Assembly: GCF_036884655.1 (NCBI RefSeq)
Contig: NC_088344.1
Span: forward strand, 35,628,501-35,692,500
Direction: 5' to 3'
DNA length: 64,000 nucleotides
DNA from: Musa acuminata AAA Group
Lineage: Eukaryota; Streptophyta; Magnoliopsida; Zingiberales; Musaceae
Made by a program: the position numbers and the translations under genes
Shown here: in pieces, positions 48,720-58,103 of the stretch
Layout of the letters: the number at the start of each line of letters is the position of its first letter
How positions within the stretch are numbered: the stretch's first letter is position 1
The notes under the pieces: generated by a model
What the model was told of the DNA's origin: nothing
Databases searched by the model: none
What the model saw: the letters and a program-made list of their open reading frames with translations, nothing else

Positions 48720-50213
48720 TGTTGGGAAATCTTGGGGGCGACATCACATGCGCAGCGGAAGAACAAGAAAACAAAATCCCTGATTCCCAAAGAGATGTTC
48801 GTCGTTGTGCGAAGATTGGTGCGCAAAATCAGCGAAACTCAAAACTGCGTATAGAGTAGATTGTGTTACCTAGGGAGATCGTATATCCCTGTTTCCTTGT
48901 AGATCCTTAGGAGAGGGTGAATGAGGTCAAGTGTCCTCCTCTCTAGCGGTGATCCACACAGCAGGGTTGCGACGACGCTCCTCAAAACTCCAGGCCTGCT
49001 CTGAGGTGGAGAGGGAGAGGAGAATAGGAAAGGCAAGCAAAGACTCTAGCCCATGAGGCTCTGAATACCTCCTATTTATAGAGGTCCCTTGTCAAACCCT
49101 AATGGGTCCTCCCCTAGTGGGTATTGGATCTGCATCTAATAAGACAAGAGCTCCGTCGGATATCTCATATCTGAACCTCTACTCATCGCAATGCCTACCA
49201 TATGCGTGTGACCCTCTAGGCCCAATATCGAGCTGGCCGTGAGTCATACCTATCAGAACTCCTTCTAACTCAATGGATTATTATCTTTGTAATAATTCAC
49301 TTGACTCATCGACTACGGAAGTACTAGGCCACTACGTCGTAGTCCCCAAACGATACAAGGGGAATCCAATCCATTGGACATGTTTGTCCTCAGTTACCGT
49401 ATACCTATAGTCCCCCATCCATCTAATATCCCAGAGACTGTATATCAAGCATGGTGTTGTCAGAACCATACGGTTTCTACTTGAGTCTCGCTCTAATCGG
49501 ATTCTCCCGGAGAACTCTCTCTCTCAACCCGAATGACCCTGGCCAGGGATTTGTTTGAGCAAAAACACATGGGATATTCCTCTCATGATGCCGAGAGTGG
49601 ATGATCCTCTATCGACACTCAATAGCCCTCGTAAGGTCGACTACCACTCCCAATGACCAGCTGTACTAGATCTGGGACAGCCAAACCTATAAGTCTGGTA
49701 TCAAAGAGTGGAGCACTCATACAGGACATCCTTGGTGTCTCAAGTCTAAGGACCAGATACACCACTAGGACTACGGAATCGTTGTCTGACAATAAGGCAT
49801 CATCAACCTTCCAGCATTCCATAAGCAGATCAATCAGTGAACTCATTCTCCAATGAGCACCTGTACTGTATCCCTAGTATCCCTACACGAGCAGCTATGA
49901 GACCAACTGCATCCATCATATGGACGGGTATACAGCACACCAATCTATCCGGTTATCACGATGTCCCTCTCGAGTAACCTATGACTGGGATTATTTAGAA
50001 TATGTGTTTAAAGGTGAATCGATCTCATTATCGTGATCTCATCACGATCCGATTCCCATTGCACAAATCCAAGGACATCACAATATATATATATGCATAT
50101 ATGCAATAGTTATAAAGTGATATACGCCAAAATATAATAAGCAAAAAGATTTTGTATCAAGTCACACATGCCATCACTCACGTGATTGGCTTGCTAGGCA
50201 CCTATGACTAGCA
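48720..50213 (-). mobile_element. Solo copia LTR (1,494 bp) with perfect target duplication
   Basis: Sense (minus) strand starts TGCTAGTCATAGGTGCC and ends TTTCCCAACA. GGTAT flanks it at 48715-48719 and 50214-50218. It is the same length as, and nearly identical to, the C1 LTR at 50511-52004. It has a TATA box on the minus strand (CTATAAATAGGAGG, about 49070-49083). Confidence 0.95.
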
Positions 50214-50218
50214 GGTAT

Positions 50219-50510
50219 GCTCTGCTCGAGGGGACCTCTCGGGTCCATCATTTGGTCTCGGGCTTCTGCCGTTCCGACCTACTCCCTGCTCGGCCTTTGT
50301 CGGGTCGAGTCAATCGAGGGAGCTATTAGCTGCACGATCTGGGTAATGAGCGGGGCGAGCATCTGCATCATCCCTGCCATCGCTTGTACTTGCTTGGTCA
50401 GGCTGAGGAACACCTCGGGCGACGCGGCCGAGGATCCCACGGTAAGTCCGGGAGGTGGTAACCCCGGGTCATTGAACGGTCGCCAGTAGCGATCTGGTGT
50501 CGAGGCCAGG
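50219..50510 (-). pseudogene. G1 gag, N-terminal part
   Basis: Minus strand reads RYWRPFNDPGLPPPG, SPEVFLSLTKQVQAM and MMQMLAPLITQIVQLIAPS, then a stop, and continues across the solo LTR into 48714. It is bounded on the right by the C1 LTR. Confidence 0.75.
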
Positions 50511-52004
50511 TGTTGGGAAATCTTGGGGGCGACATCATATGCATAGCGGAAGAACAAGAAAACAAAATCCCCGATTCCCAAAAAAATGTTCGTCGTCGTG
50601 CGAAGATTGGTGCGCAAAATCCGCGAAACTCAAAACTGCGTATAGAGTAGATTGTGTTACCTAGGGAGATCGTATATCCCTGTTTCCTTGTAGATCCTTA
50701 GGAGAGGGTGAAGGAGGTCAAGCGTCCTCCTCTCTAGTGGTGATCCACACAGCAGGGTTGCGACGACGCTCCTCAAAACTCCAGGCCTGCTCTGAGGTGG
50801 AGAGGGAGAGGAGAATAGGAAAGGCAAGCAAAGACTTTAGCCTATGAGGCTCTAAATCCCTCCTATTTATAGAGATCCCCTATCAAACCCTAATAGGTCC
50901 TCCCCTAGTGGGTATTGGATCTGCATCAAATAAGACAAGGGCTCCATCGGATATCTCATATCCGAACCTCTACTCATCGCAGTGCCTACCATATGTGTGT
51001 GACCCTCTAGGCCCAATATCGAGCTGGCCGTGAGTCATACCTATTAGAACTCCTTCTAACTCAGTGAATTATTATCTCTGTAATAATTCACTTGACTCAT
51101 CGACTACGGACATACTAGGCCACTACGCCGTAGTCCCTAGACGATACAGGGGAATCCAATCTATTGGACCTGTCTGTCCTCAATTACCGTGTACCTATAG
51201 TCCCTCATTTATCTAATATCCCAGAGACCGTATATCGAGCATGGTGTTGTCAGACCCATACGGTTTCTACTCGAGTCTCGCTCTAATCGGATTCTCCCGG
51301 AGAACTCTTTCTCTCTCAACCCGAATGACCCTGGCCAGGGATTTGTCTGAGCAAGAACACATGAGGTATTTCTCTCATGACGCCGAGAGTGGATGAAACT
51401 CTATTGACACTCAATAGCCCTCGTAAGGTCGACTACCACTCCCAATGACCAGTTGTACTAGATCTGGGACAGCCAAACCTATAAGTCTGGTATCAAAGAG
51501 TGGAGCACTCATACAGGACATCCTTGGTGTCTCAAGTCTAAGGACCAAATACACCACTAGGACTACGGAATCGCTGTCTGACAATAAGGCATCATCAACC
51601 ATCCAGCATTGCGTAAGCGGATCAATCAGTGAACTCATTCTCCAATGAGCACCTGTACTGTATCCCTAGTGTCCCTACACGAGCAGCTATGAGACCAACT
51701 ACATCCATCATATGGACGGGTATACAGCACACCAGTCTGTCCGGTTATCATGATGTCCCTCTCGAGTGACCTATGACCGGGATTATTTAAGATATGTGTT
51801 TAAAGGTGAATCAATCTCATTATCGTGATCTCATCACGATTCGATTCCCATTGCACAAATCCAAGGGTATCACAATATATATATGCACATATGCAATAGT
51901 TATAAAGTGATATACGCCAAAATATAATAAGCAAAAAAGATTTTGGATCAAGTCACACGTGCCATCGCTCACGTGATTGGCTTACTGGGCACCTATGACT
52001 AGCA
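50511..52004 (-). repeat. 3' LTR of C1 (1,494 bp)
   Basis: TGCTAGTCATAGG...TTTCCCAACA on the minus strand, immediately preceded by the purine-rich AAGTGGGAGAT (52005-52015). TATA box CTATAAATAGGAGG near 50863-50876. Nearly identical to the solo LTR 297 bp away. Confidence 0.95.
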
Positions 52005-52112
52005 ATCTCCCACTTGACCTAAAGCCAATCAACTATGTGTCTGATCCCCATCACACCCCTGTGACGCTCAAAGACAATATGAGACAACGGCTTTGTCAAT
52101 GGATCTGCAATG

Positions 52113-53561
52113 TTATCTTCGGATGGAACTCTTTCCACTGCTACATCTCCTCGGGTTACGATCTCTCTGATAAGCTAGAACCTCCTCAGAACACTTCTGA
52201 TGAGACCCGGGTTCCCTTATTTGAGTAATCGCCCCATAGTTGTCGCAATATAAGGAAGTCGACTTCTCGCTATCCAGAACGACTCCCAAATCTGTGATGA
52301 ACTTCTTCAACCAGACTCCCTCCTTTGTTGCATCTGATGCAGCAATGTACTCCGCCTCTGTGGTCGAGTCAGTAGTGGTATCTTGCTTGGAACTCTTCCA
52401 GCACACTGCTCCTCCATTCAGGGTGTACACATACCCTGAATTCGACTTGCTATCATCGACATCAGACTGAAAACTTGAGTCAGTGTAGCCTTCAACCTTA
52501 AGGCTATTACCTCCATATACTAGTAAAAGATCCTTAGTCCTTCTCAAGTACTTAATGATACACTTTACTATTTTCCAGTGCTCCAAGCCTGGTTCCGCCT
52601 GATACCTGCTCGTGACACTCAGAGCATGCGCTATATCAGGCCTAGTACATAGCATAACATACATGATAGACCCTATTGCTGAGGCATAAGGTATCATATT
52701 CATGTTCGCCCTTTCTTCTGAAGTCTTTGGGGACATACTCGTAGAAAGCGATATCCCATGTCTTATCGGTATGAGACCTCTCTTGGAATTTTCCATGTCA
52801 AACCTTTTGACAATGGTTTCTATGTACCTGGACTGGGACAAGCCAAGCATCCTCTTGGATCTATCTCTATAGATTCTAATCCCCAAGATATAGGATGCTT
52901 CCCCTAAGTCATTCATGGAGAAGTGTCTAGATAACCAAGTCTTTACTATGGATAGCATTCCTACGTCGTTCCCAATGATGAGGATGTCATCCACATATAA
53001 CACCAAAAAGGTGATAGCGCTCCCACTTACCTTCCTGTACACACAAGGCTCATCTTCGTTCTTAACGAAGTCATAAGATATGATTGTCTCATCAAATCTT
53101 ATGTTCCAACTTCGGGAAGCTTGCTTTAGTCCATAAATGGATCTAAGCAACCTACACACCTTATCTGGGCAGTTCTTGGACACGAATCCCAGAGGTTGTA
53201 TCATATACACCTCCTCCTCGAGGTTCCCATTGAGGAATGCGATTTTCACATCCATCTGCCAGATCTCATAATCATAGTGTGCTGTAATAGCTAATAGAAT
53301 TCTGATGGATTTTAGCATTGTTACGGGTGAGAAGTTTTCGTCGTAGTCAACACCTTGCCTTTGACGATACCCCTTAGCCACTAGCCTTGCTTTATAGGTC
53401 TCTACCTTTCCATCTACTCCGATCTTTTTCTTAAAGATCCACTTGCAACCGATGGGTACAATACCTTCGGGCGCATCAACTAGGTTACAAACCTTATTAG
53501 AGTACATAGAATCCATCTCAGAATTCATGGCTTCTTGCCACTTCCCGGAGTCTATACTCAT
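52113..53561 (-). pseudogene. C1 reverse transcriptase and RNase H
   Basis: 482-codon open frame. RT begins around GCKWIFKKKIGVDGKVETYK, with VARLVAKGYRQ-type motifs, QMDVKIAFLNGNLEEEVYM, YGLKQASRSW and the catalytic box LVLYVDDILIIG (near 53004-52971). RNase H follows with GYTDSSFQSDVDD, STTEAEYIAASDA and LYCDN. After SHQK (about 52200) a small deletion shifts the frame, so the conserved end is lost. Upstream a TAG separates it from integrase. Confidence 0.95.
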
Positions 53562-53579
53562 AATAGCCTCCTCGTAGGT

Positions 53580-54737
53580 CTAAGGATCAATATCCTCAAC
53601 ATCCTCTCCTTTAATATGTCCCACATATCTCTCAGGAGGATGGGATACTCTATCAGACCTGCGTAAAGTCGAAACTTGTGTATTAGGTACCTGAACAGAC
53701 TCGGGCTGTAGAGTGGTGCTTGAGCTTGGTTCTCCAACCTCGCTCAACTCTATCATTCTCCCACTATCTTCGCCAAGAATGTGTTCCTTCTCAAGGAACA
53801 CTACTCTCTTAGCTACAAAGACCTTTTGGTCCTCAAGATGATAGAAATAATACCCACAAGTTTCCTTGGGGTATCCCACAAATTTGCATCGCTCTGTCCT
53901 TGATTCTAACTTATTGGGGTTGTGTCTTTTAACGTGGGTAGGATAGCCCCAAATCTTAACAACCTTAAGATCATGCTTCTTCCCTTTCCATATCTCATAT
54001 GGTGTAGACACTACCGACTTAGTTGGAACTCTGTTCAAAAGGTAAGCTGCGGTTTCTAGGGCATATCCCCAGAATGAGATGGGTAGGTTAGCAAAACTCA
54101 TCATGGAATGTACCATATCTAATAATGTACGATTTCTCCTTTCAGAGACACTATTGAGCTTAGGTGTATAAGGAGGTGTCCATTGGGATAATATCCTATG
54201 GTCCTTGAGGAACTGAGTAAACTCTGTACTTAAGTACTCACCTCCTCGATCTGATCGAAGAGTTTTGATACTCTTTCCAGTCTAGTTCTCCACCTCATTC
54301 TTATACTCTCTGAATTTCTCAAAGGCCTCGGACTTGTACTTTATTAAGTACACATATCCATACCTTGAGAAATCATCAGTAAATGTAATAAAGTAGGAGT
54401 AACCTCCAATGGCATGAGTTGACATGGGTCCACATACATCACTATGTATGAGTTCCAACAACTTAGTGGCTCTCTCTCCAATTCCACTAAATGGAGAGTT
54501 GGTCAGTTTTCCACGAATGCAAGGTTCACAAGTTACATATGACATATAGTCGAATGGATCTAGATAACCATTATTTAGCAACTTTTGAATCCTTCTTTCA
54601 TGGATGTGACCTAGCCTACAATGCCACATATATGCACTGTTCAACTCATCTCGTTTCCTTTTGGACATATTTACATTCATGATATATGGAGTAGTGTCTT
54701 GCATAAATAAACATTTATGCAATATTCCTCTCGTCAA
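53580..54737 (-). pseudogene. C1 GAG-pre-integrase and integrase
   Basis: Two open stretches in one frame: 54737-54282 and 54116-53580, with about 165 bp of readable core between. The finger reads HCRLGHIHERRIQKL and CEPCIRGK. The core has ELIHSDVCGPM, FITFTDDFSRYGYVYL, LRSDRGGEYLSTEF and SVSERRNRTLLDM, so the D,D,E residues appear present. In-frame TAG stops lie at 54284-54282 and 53582-53580. They replace Trp or Gln positions of the family. Confidence 0.9.
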
Positions 54738-54874
54738 TCTTCCCTCGGCTTTGCTAGAATTTACAATAAATTGTAGATGTGATAAGCAATATTGGTATCC
54801 AATACCAATGCACTATCACAAAAATCTGACAATTGGAGATTAATCATGAATGTACTTGAAGCTTCTCCAAGCTT
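54738..54874 (-). pseudogene. C1 protease region
   Basis: Minus strand gives MINLQLSDFCDSALVLDTNI, then AYHI. The family active site is Asp-Thr/Ser-Gly. Here Gly is replaced by Asn, which should abolish proteolysis. A TAG follows the gag knuckle, and a stop lies after the AYHI region. Confidence 0.75.
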
Positions 54875-55306
54875 CTATTTCGCCCTTTCTGCAAGGTACT
54901 CTTTGCAGTTCCTCTTCCGGTGCCCATCTTTACCACAGTGGAAGCACTGGCCTTTGTCCTTTGCTGGGTCTTTCTTAGCAACCTTTGCTTTACCTGGTCT
55001 GCCCTTGCCCTTTCCCTTCTTAAGGGACCTTTCTGCTTTCCTTTTCTTTCTGGTCTCACTAGTATAGAGAAATGGCTTCTCTTTCTTAATAGTACTCTCT
55101 GCCCCCCTCAACATATTGATGAGCTCTGGGAGAGTCACCTCAAGCTTATTCATATTCATTAAGAACTGTGAAAAGGAATCTGGTAAGGACTGAAGCACAA
55201 TGTCCACACACAAGTTATCCTCTAGGACCATTCCTAGACCTGTGAGTTTCTCTATCCACTCAATCATCTTTAGGACATAGTTCTGAATTGGTGTCCCCTC
55301 AGTCAT
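54875..55306 (-). pseudogene. C1 gag, C-terminal half with zinc knuckle
   Basis: 143 codons. UBN2-type gag ([18 protein letters not shown]), then a basic linker rich in Lys/Arg ([17 protein letters not shown]) and a CCHC knuckle [14 protein letters not shown] near the end. It is in a different frame from the integrase/RT. The N-terminal part is cut off by the deletion at 55365. Confidence 0.92.
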
Positions 55307-55365
55307 CTTAGCGCGGAAGAGGCTCTTGGATATCTCATATCGCTGAGTCCTTCCCTATTCTAAAA

Positions 55366-56033
55366 TGTTGGTGAACAAATGTGTCATGGCTGGTGAGTCA
55401 GCACGGCCTAGTCCACGGGTCAATGTCGGGAGTCTTCTGTCGACTGAGCTGGATGCCGAGGTCGACTGGGCCCTCGCGATAGGGTGTTGATCAGCATTCC
55501 TTAGTGTGCCGATCCGGGCGCCGTGTATGTCGAGCTGCGTCTCTCCTTCTCTGGGGTGGTAGGCAGCTCGTCATTATGAGGTGGTCGTGCCCTCAGGAAG
55601 GAGTGTTGGTTGGCGTTGGTCGGGATCCGGACCGATTGGTTGTTCTCCTTCGTGCACTGGATGGCGATTCCCGGGTGGTTGGCAGCTCGTCTTCGTGAGG
55701 TGGCCGTGTTTTCCTACAAAAATGGCCCTCGTCGGAATCACCCAATAAGGCCCCTCCGATGAGCAAGTCGGTGGAGTGATCAATTGATCTTTTTCTCTCC
55801 CTTTTGTTAGATGCTGGCTAGAGGTCTTTATATTATTGTACGTGGGTCGGTTGTACGCAGGTTGGCGTGGTGGATATGACGAGCAGTGCCTTAGCACAGA
55901 TTCTGACTTGGCGTGTCTTGGGGGCGGCGTCGGCCTCAGGGTTCCCAAGGCCGAGCAATGCCTTAGTACGGATTCTAACTGTGGCTGATAGCGTCGGATT
56001 CTGACGTGTCTTGGGCCAAAATATACCGTATCA
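55366..56033 (-). repeat. 5' LTR of G1
   Basis: Minus strand TGATACGGTATATTTTGG...CACCAACA, 668 bp, matching 42212-42879. Followed on the right by ATAGC. The G1 leader expected on its left is missing. Confidence 0.9.
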
Positions 56034-56203
56034 ATAGCGTTTATGATTCAATATGTGTTTTGAGTGATGCAAGACTAGCTACGATCATGAAGAGATAATT
56101 AAAGCAGGAACAATTAATGTTGGGCCGGAGTAGAACATATCAGAAGATTGGATATCAGACCGGAGGAACGTCGACCTATCGGTAGAAGACTTTGTGCCAT
56201 GAG
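56034..56203 (+). repeat. Continuation of the Sirevirus-like LTR fragment interrupted by G1
   Basis: ATAGCGTTTATGATTCAATATG, then GATAATTAAAGCAGGAACAA, matches positions ~40-200 of the LTRs at 46588 and 56204. It stops at 56203, where a second LTR copy begins. Confidence 0.85.
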
Positions 56204-56794
56204 TGTTAAATCTCGTATTTTGATGATGAAACCAATTGATAAGTGTTTATGTTTTAATATGTGCTTTGAGTGATGTAGGATGCTTTGATCCAGATGAGAC
56301 AATTAAAGCAGGAAGAATCATGTTGTGCCGGGGGAAAATATGTTAGAAGATTGGACGTCAGGTCGGAGGAACGGTCGACGTACCGATAGAAGGCTTCGGG
56401 TTGTGGATTTGGGCATCGGGCCAAGAAGAGCAGATATTGTGCCAAGGATATCAGAGTTGCAGAGTAAATTGGTCGATTGGGCAATAGACCGCAAGAGAGG
56501 ATGATGCGCCGAAGAATCGGACGAAGCGTTGAGAGACGTAGGTCACGACGACCGAACCACTATAAAACTGTCGTGTTCTTTGGTTTGCATTTACTTCCGG
56601 CCATTTACTTACTGCAAACCTCTTCAAGTGCTTACTACCTTCAATTCATAAATGTACGCTTTCAAGTTATATTTCCGAGATTGATTTTCAACGTAAATGG
56701 TTTTATCGTACGAAAGTTTTTGAAAATGTAATTTTTACTGCTGCACTAATTCAACCCCTCTTAGTGCCGATCCCGATCGATCTCTTTCCTAACA
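56204..56794 (+). repeat. Internally deleted Sirevirus-like 5' LTR (591 bp)
   Basis: Begins TGTTAAATCTCGTATTTTG and ends TTTCCTAACA. Relatives here are 1,339-1,563 bp, so about 0.7-1 kb of the middle (the TATA and GGTACCGCC region) is missing. Followed two bases later by a primer-binding site. Confidence 0.88.
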
Positions 56795-56796
56795 AT

Positions 56797-56808
56797 TGGT
56801 ATCAGTAC
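56797..56808 (+). promoter_or_regulatory. Primer-binding site (initiator tRNA-Met type)
   Basis: TGGTATCAGTACC, where the usual copia site is TGGTATCAGAGC. It directly follows the LTR and precedes the gag ATG by ~37 bp. Confidence 0.8.
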
Positions 56809-56844
56809 CACGGTTTTCTATTTTGATTTAACACCTAAATAGAA

Positions 56845-57189
56845 ATGGCTCTTTTCGGCTTTCAAGAGGGTCACTCTCTCATTCGTCCTCCCTTTTTCAA
56901 TGGGACGGACTACACTTATTGGAAAACTCGAATGAGAGTTTTCTTGCTTTCGTTGAATCTCGATTTATGGCACATAGTCGAATCCGATTTTCAAATGTCT
57001 TCTCTTCCAATGAACCATTGGAATGATATGGAGAAGAAGATGTTTTCTCTAAATGCAAAGGCTATGAATGCCTTGTTTTGCGCCTTAGATAGAAATGAGT
57101 TTAATCGTGTTTCTACTTGCGAAACGACTTTCGATATTTGGCGCACTCTTGAAATCACACATGAAGGAACTAGCAAAGTTAAAGATTGA
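56845..57189 (+). pseudogene. Copia (Sirevirus-like) gag, N-terminal 114 residues, plus strand
   Basis: Starts MALFGFQEGHSLIRPPFFNG and continues YTYWKTRMRVFLLS, MNHWNDMEKKMFSLNAKAMN and FDIWRTLEITHEG, the DUF4219/UBN2-type gag start. It ends at VKD, where the sequence jumps to a gypsy integrase fragment. Confidence 0.93.
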
Positions 57190-57191
57190 AA

Positions 57192-57532
57192 TCACATCGA
57201 TGGAAGATTGTACCGAAGGGCATTCTCTCAACCCCTCCTGCATTGCCTCGCGCCATCAGAGGTTGAAGCCATCCTCACCGAGCTCCACGAGGGAATATGT
57301 GGGGAGCATGTCGGGTGGCGGACCTTGGCCTTCAAGACCCTTCGGCAGGGGTACTACTGGCCGACCATGCGCCCGGACGCCATGACATACACACGACAGT
57401 GCCCGCAGTGCCAGCGGCACGCCCGACTGCCACACCAACCGGCAGTCCCCCTGACCCCCATTGATGTGGCTTGCCCCTTTGCCCAATGGGGGCTCGATCT
57501 CCTCGGGCCTTTCCCTCCGGCGTCGGGTCAGC
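57192..57532 (+). pseudogene. Captured gypsy integrase fragment (HHCC finger)
   Basis: One uninterrupted frame reads IDGRLYRRAFSQPLLHCLAP, ELHEGICGEHVG, LRQGYYWPTM, CPQCQRHARL and QWGLDLLGPFPPASGQ: the integrase zinc finger (H, H, C, C present) and the start of the catalytic core with its first Asp. It is much more GC-rich than both flanks. It belongs to a Ty3/gypsy element, not to the copia element around it, and breaks off at both ends. Confidence 0.92.
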
Positions 57533-58054
57533 GATGGTTTCGCTCGGCTTCAATCGTAAAATCTTGTTTACAAGTTCAAAGTCCGAAAAACATTTGTCAA
57601 GAGCATTTAAACCATTAACGATATTCGTAAAATGGGTGTACATGTCAATAATGGTTTCACTCGGCTTCATTCGAAAAAGCTCGAAATCATACATTAAAAA
57701 ATTAATTTTTGAATCTTTAACTTTGCTAGGTCCTTCGTGTGTGATTTCAAGAGTGCGCTAAATATCGAAAGCCATTTCGTAAGTAGAAACATGATTAAAC
57801 TCTTTTCTATCTAAGGCGCAAAACAAGGTATTCATAGCCTTTGCATTTAGAGAAAACGCCTTCTTCTCCAAATCATTCCAATGGTTTATTGGAAGAGAAG
57901 ACTTTTGAAATCTGTTTTCGATCAAATTCCATAAACTTAAATAAATAGAAAGTAATAAAACTTTCATTCGATTTTTCCAATAAGTGTAGTCCATCCCATT
58001 GAAAAAGGGAAGACGAATGAGAGAGTGACCCTCTTGAAAGCTGAAAAGAGTCAT
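57533..58054 (-). pseudogene. Copia (Sirevirus-like) gag, N-terminal part, minus strand
   Basis: From the ATG at 58054: LFSFQEGHSLIRLPFFNGM, MNTLFCALDRKEFNHVS and FDI, then TAG at about 57762 (Trp in the plus-strand copy). It goes on to RTLEITHEGPSKVKDSKINF, LFRMKPSETIIDMYTHFTNI and FSDFELVNKIL. At 57555 it changes to a second copy of the KPSETI sequence and runs into the gypsy integrase fragment. Confidence 0.9.
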
Positions 58055-58089
58055 TTCTCTTTGGGTGTTAAACCAAATGAGAAAACGAG

Positions 58090-58101
58090 GCTCTGATACC
58101 A
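58090..58101 (-). promoter_or_regulatory. Primer-binding site (initiator tRNA-Met type), minus strand
   Basis: Minus strand TGGTATCAGAGC, a full 12-base copia site, two bases inside the LTR end at 58104. Confidence 0.93.
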
Positions 58102-58103
58102 AT

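Larger units (their letters stand above)
50511..55365 (-). mobile_element. Copia element C1, lacking its 5' LTR
   Basis: Minus-strand order: gag (55306-54875), protease, GAG-pre-integrase/integrase (54737-53580), RT/RNase H (53561-52113), PPT and 3' LTR (52004-50511). The 5' LTR and gag start are gone: internal sequence stops at 55365 against the G1 LTR. Insertion was into G1 gag/leader (left flank CCAGG at 50506-50510; the other duplication copy lies in the deleted part). Young by its long open RT but inactivated. Confidence 0.92.
42212..56033 (-). mobile_element. Gypsy element G1: gag, no pol, four tandem arrays, three nested insertions
   Basis: Matching 668-bp LTRs (42212-42879 and 55366-56033) with five-base flanks ATAGA and ATAGC, a target duplication with one change. 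Sense strand is minus: 5' LTR on the right, gag remnants (50510-46108, split by insertions), then about 3.2 kb of tandem arrays (46107-42965), a polypurine tract and the 3' LTR. No protease, RT or integrase is present, so it is non-autonomous. Nested in it are a solo Sirevirus-like LTR (46588-48150), a solo copia LTR (48720-50213) and truncated copia C1 (50511-55365). Its own leader and PBS are deleted at the C1 junction. Without the insertions the element would be about 5.9 kb. Confidence 0.88.

Noticed and set aside
48720..52004. The two 1,494-bp LTRs with 297 bp between them as one small TRIM-like element
   Set aside because: The 297 bp is G1 gag, the left LTR has its own GGTAT duplication, and the right LTR is joined to C1 pol through a PPT.
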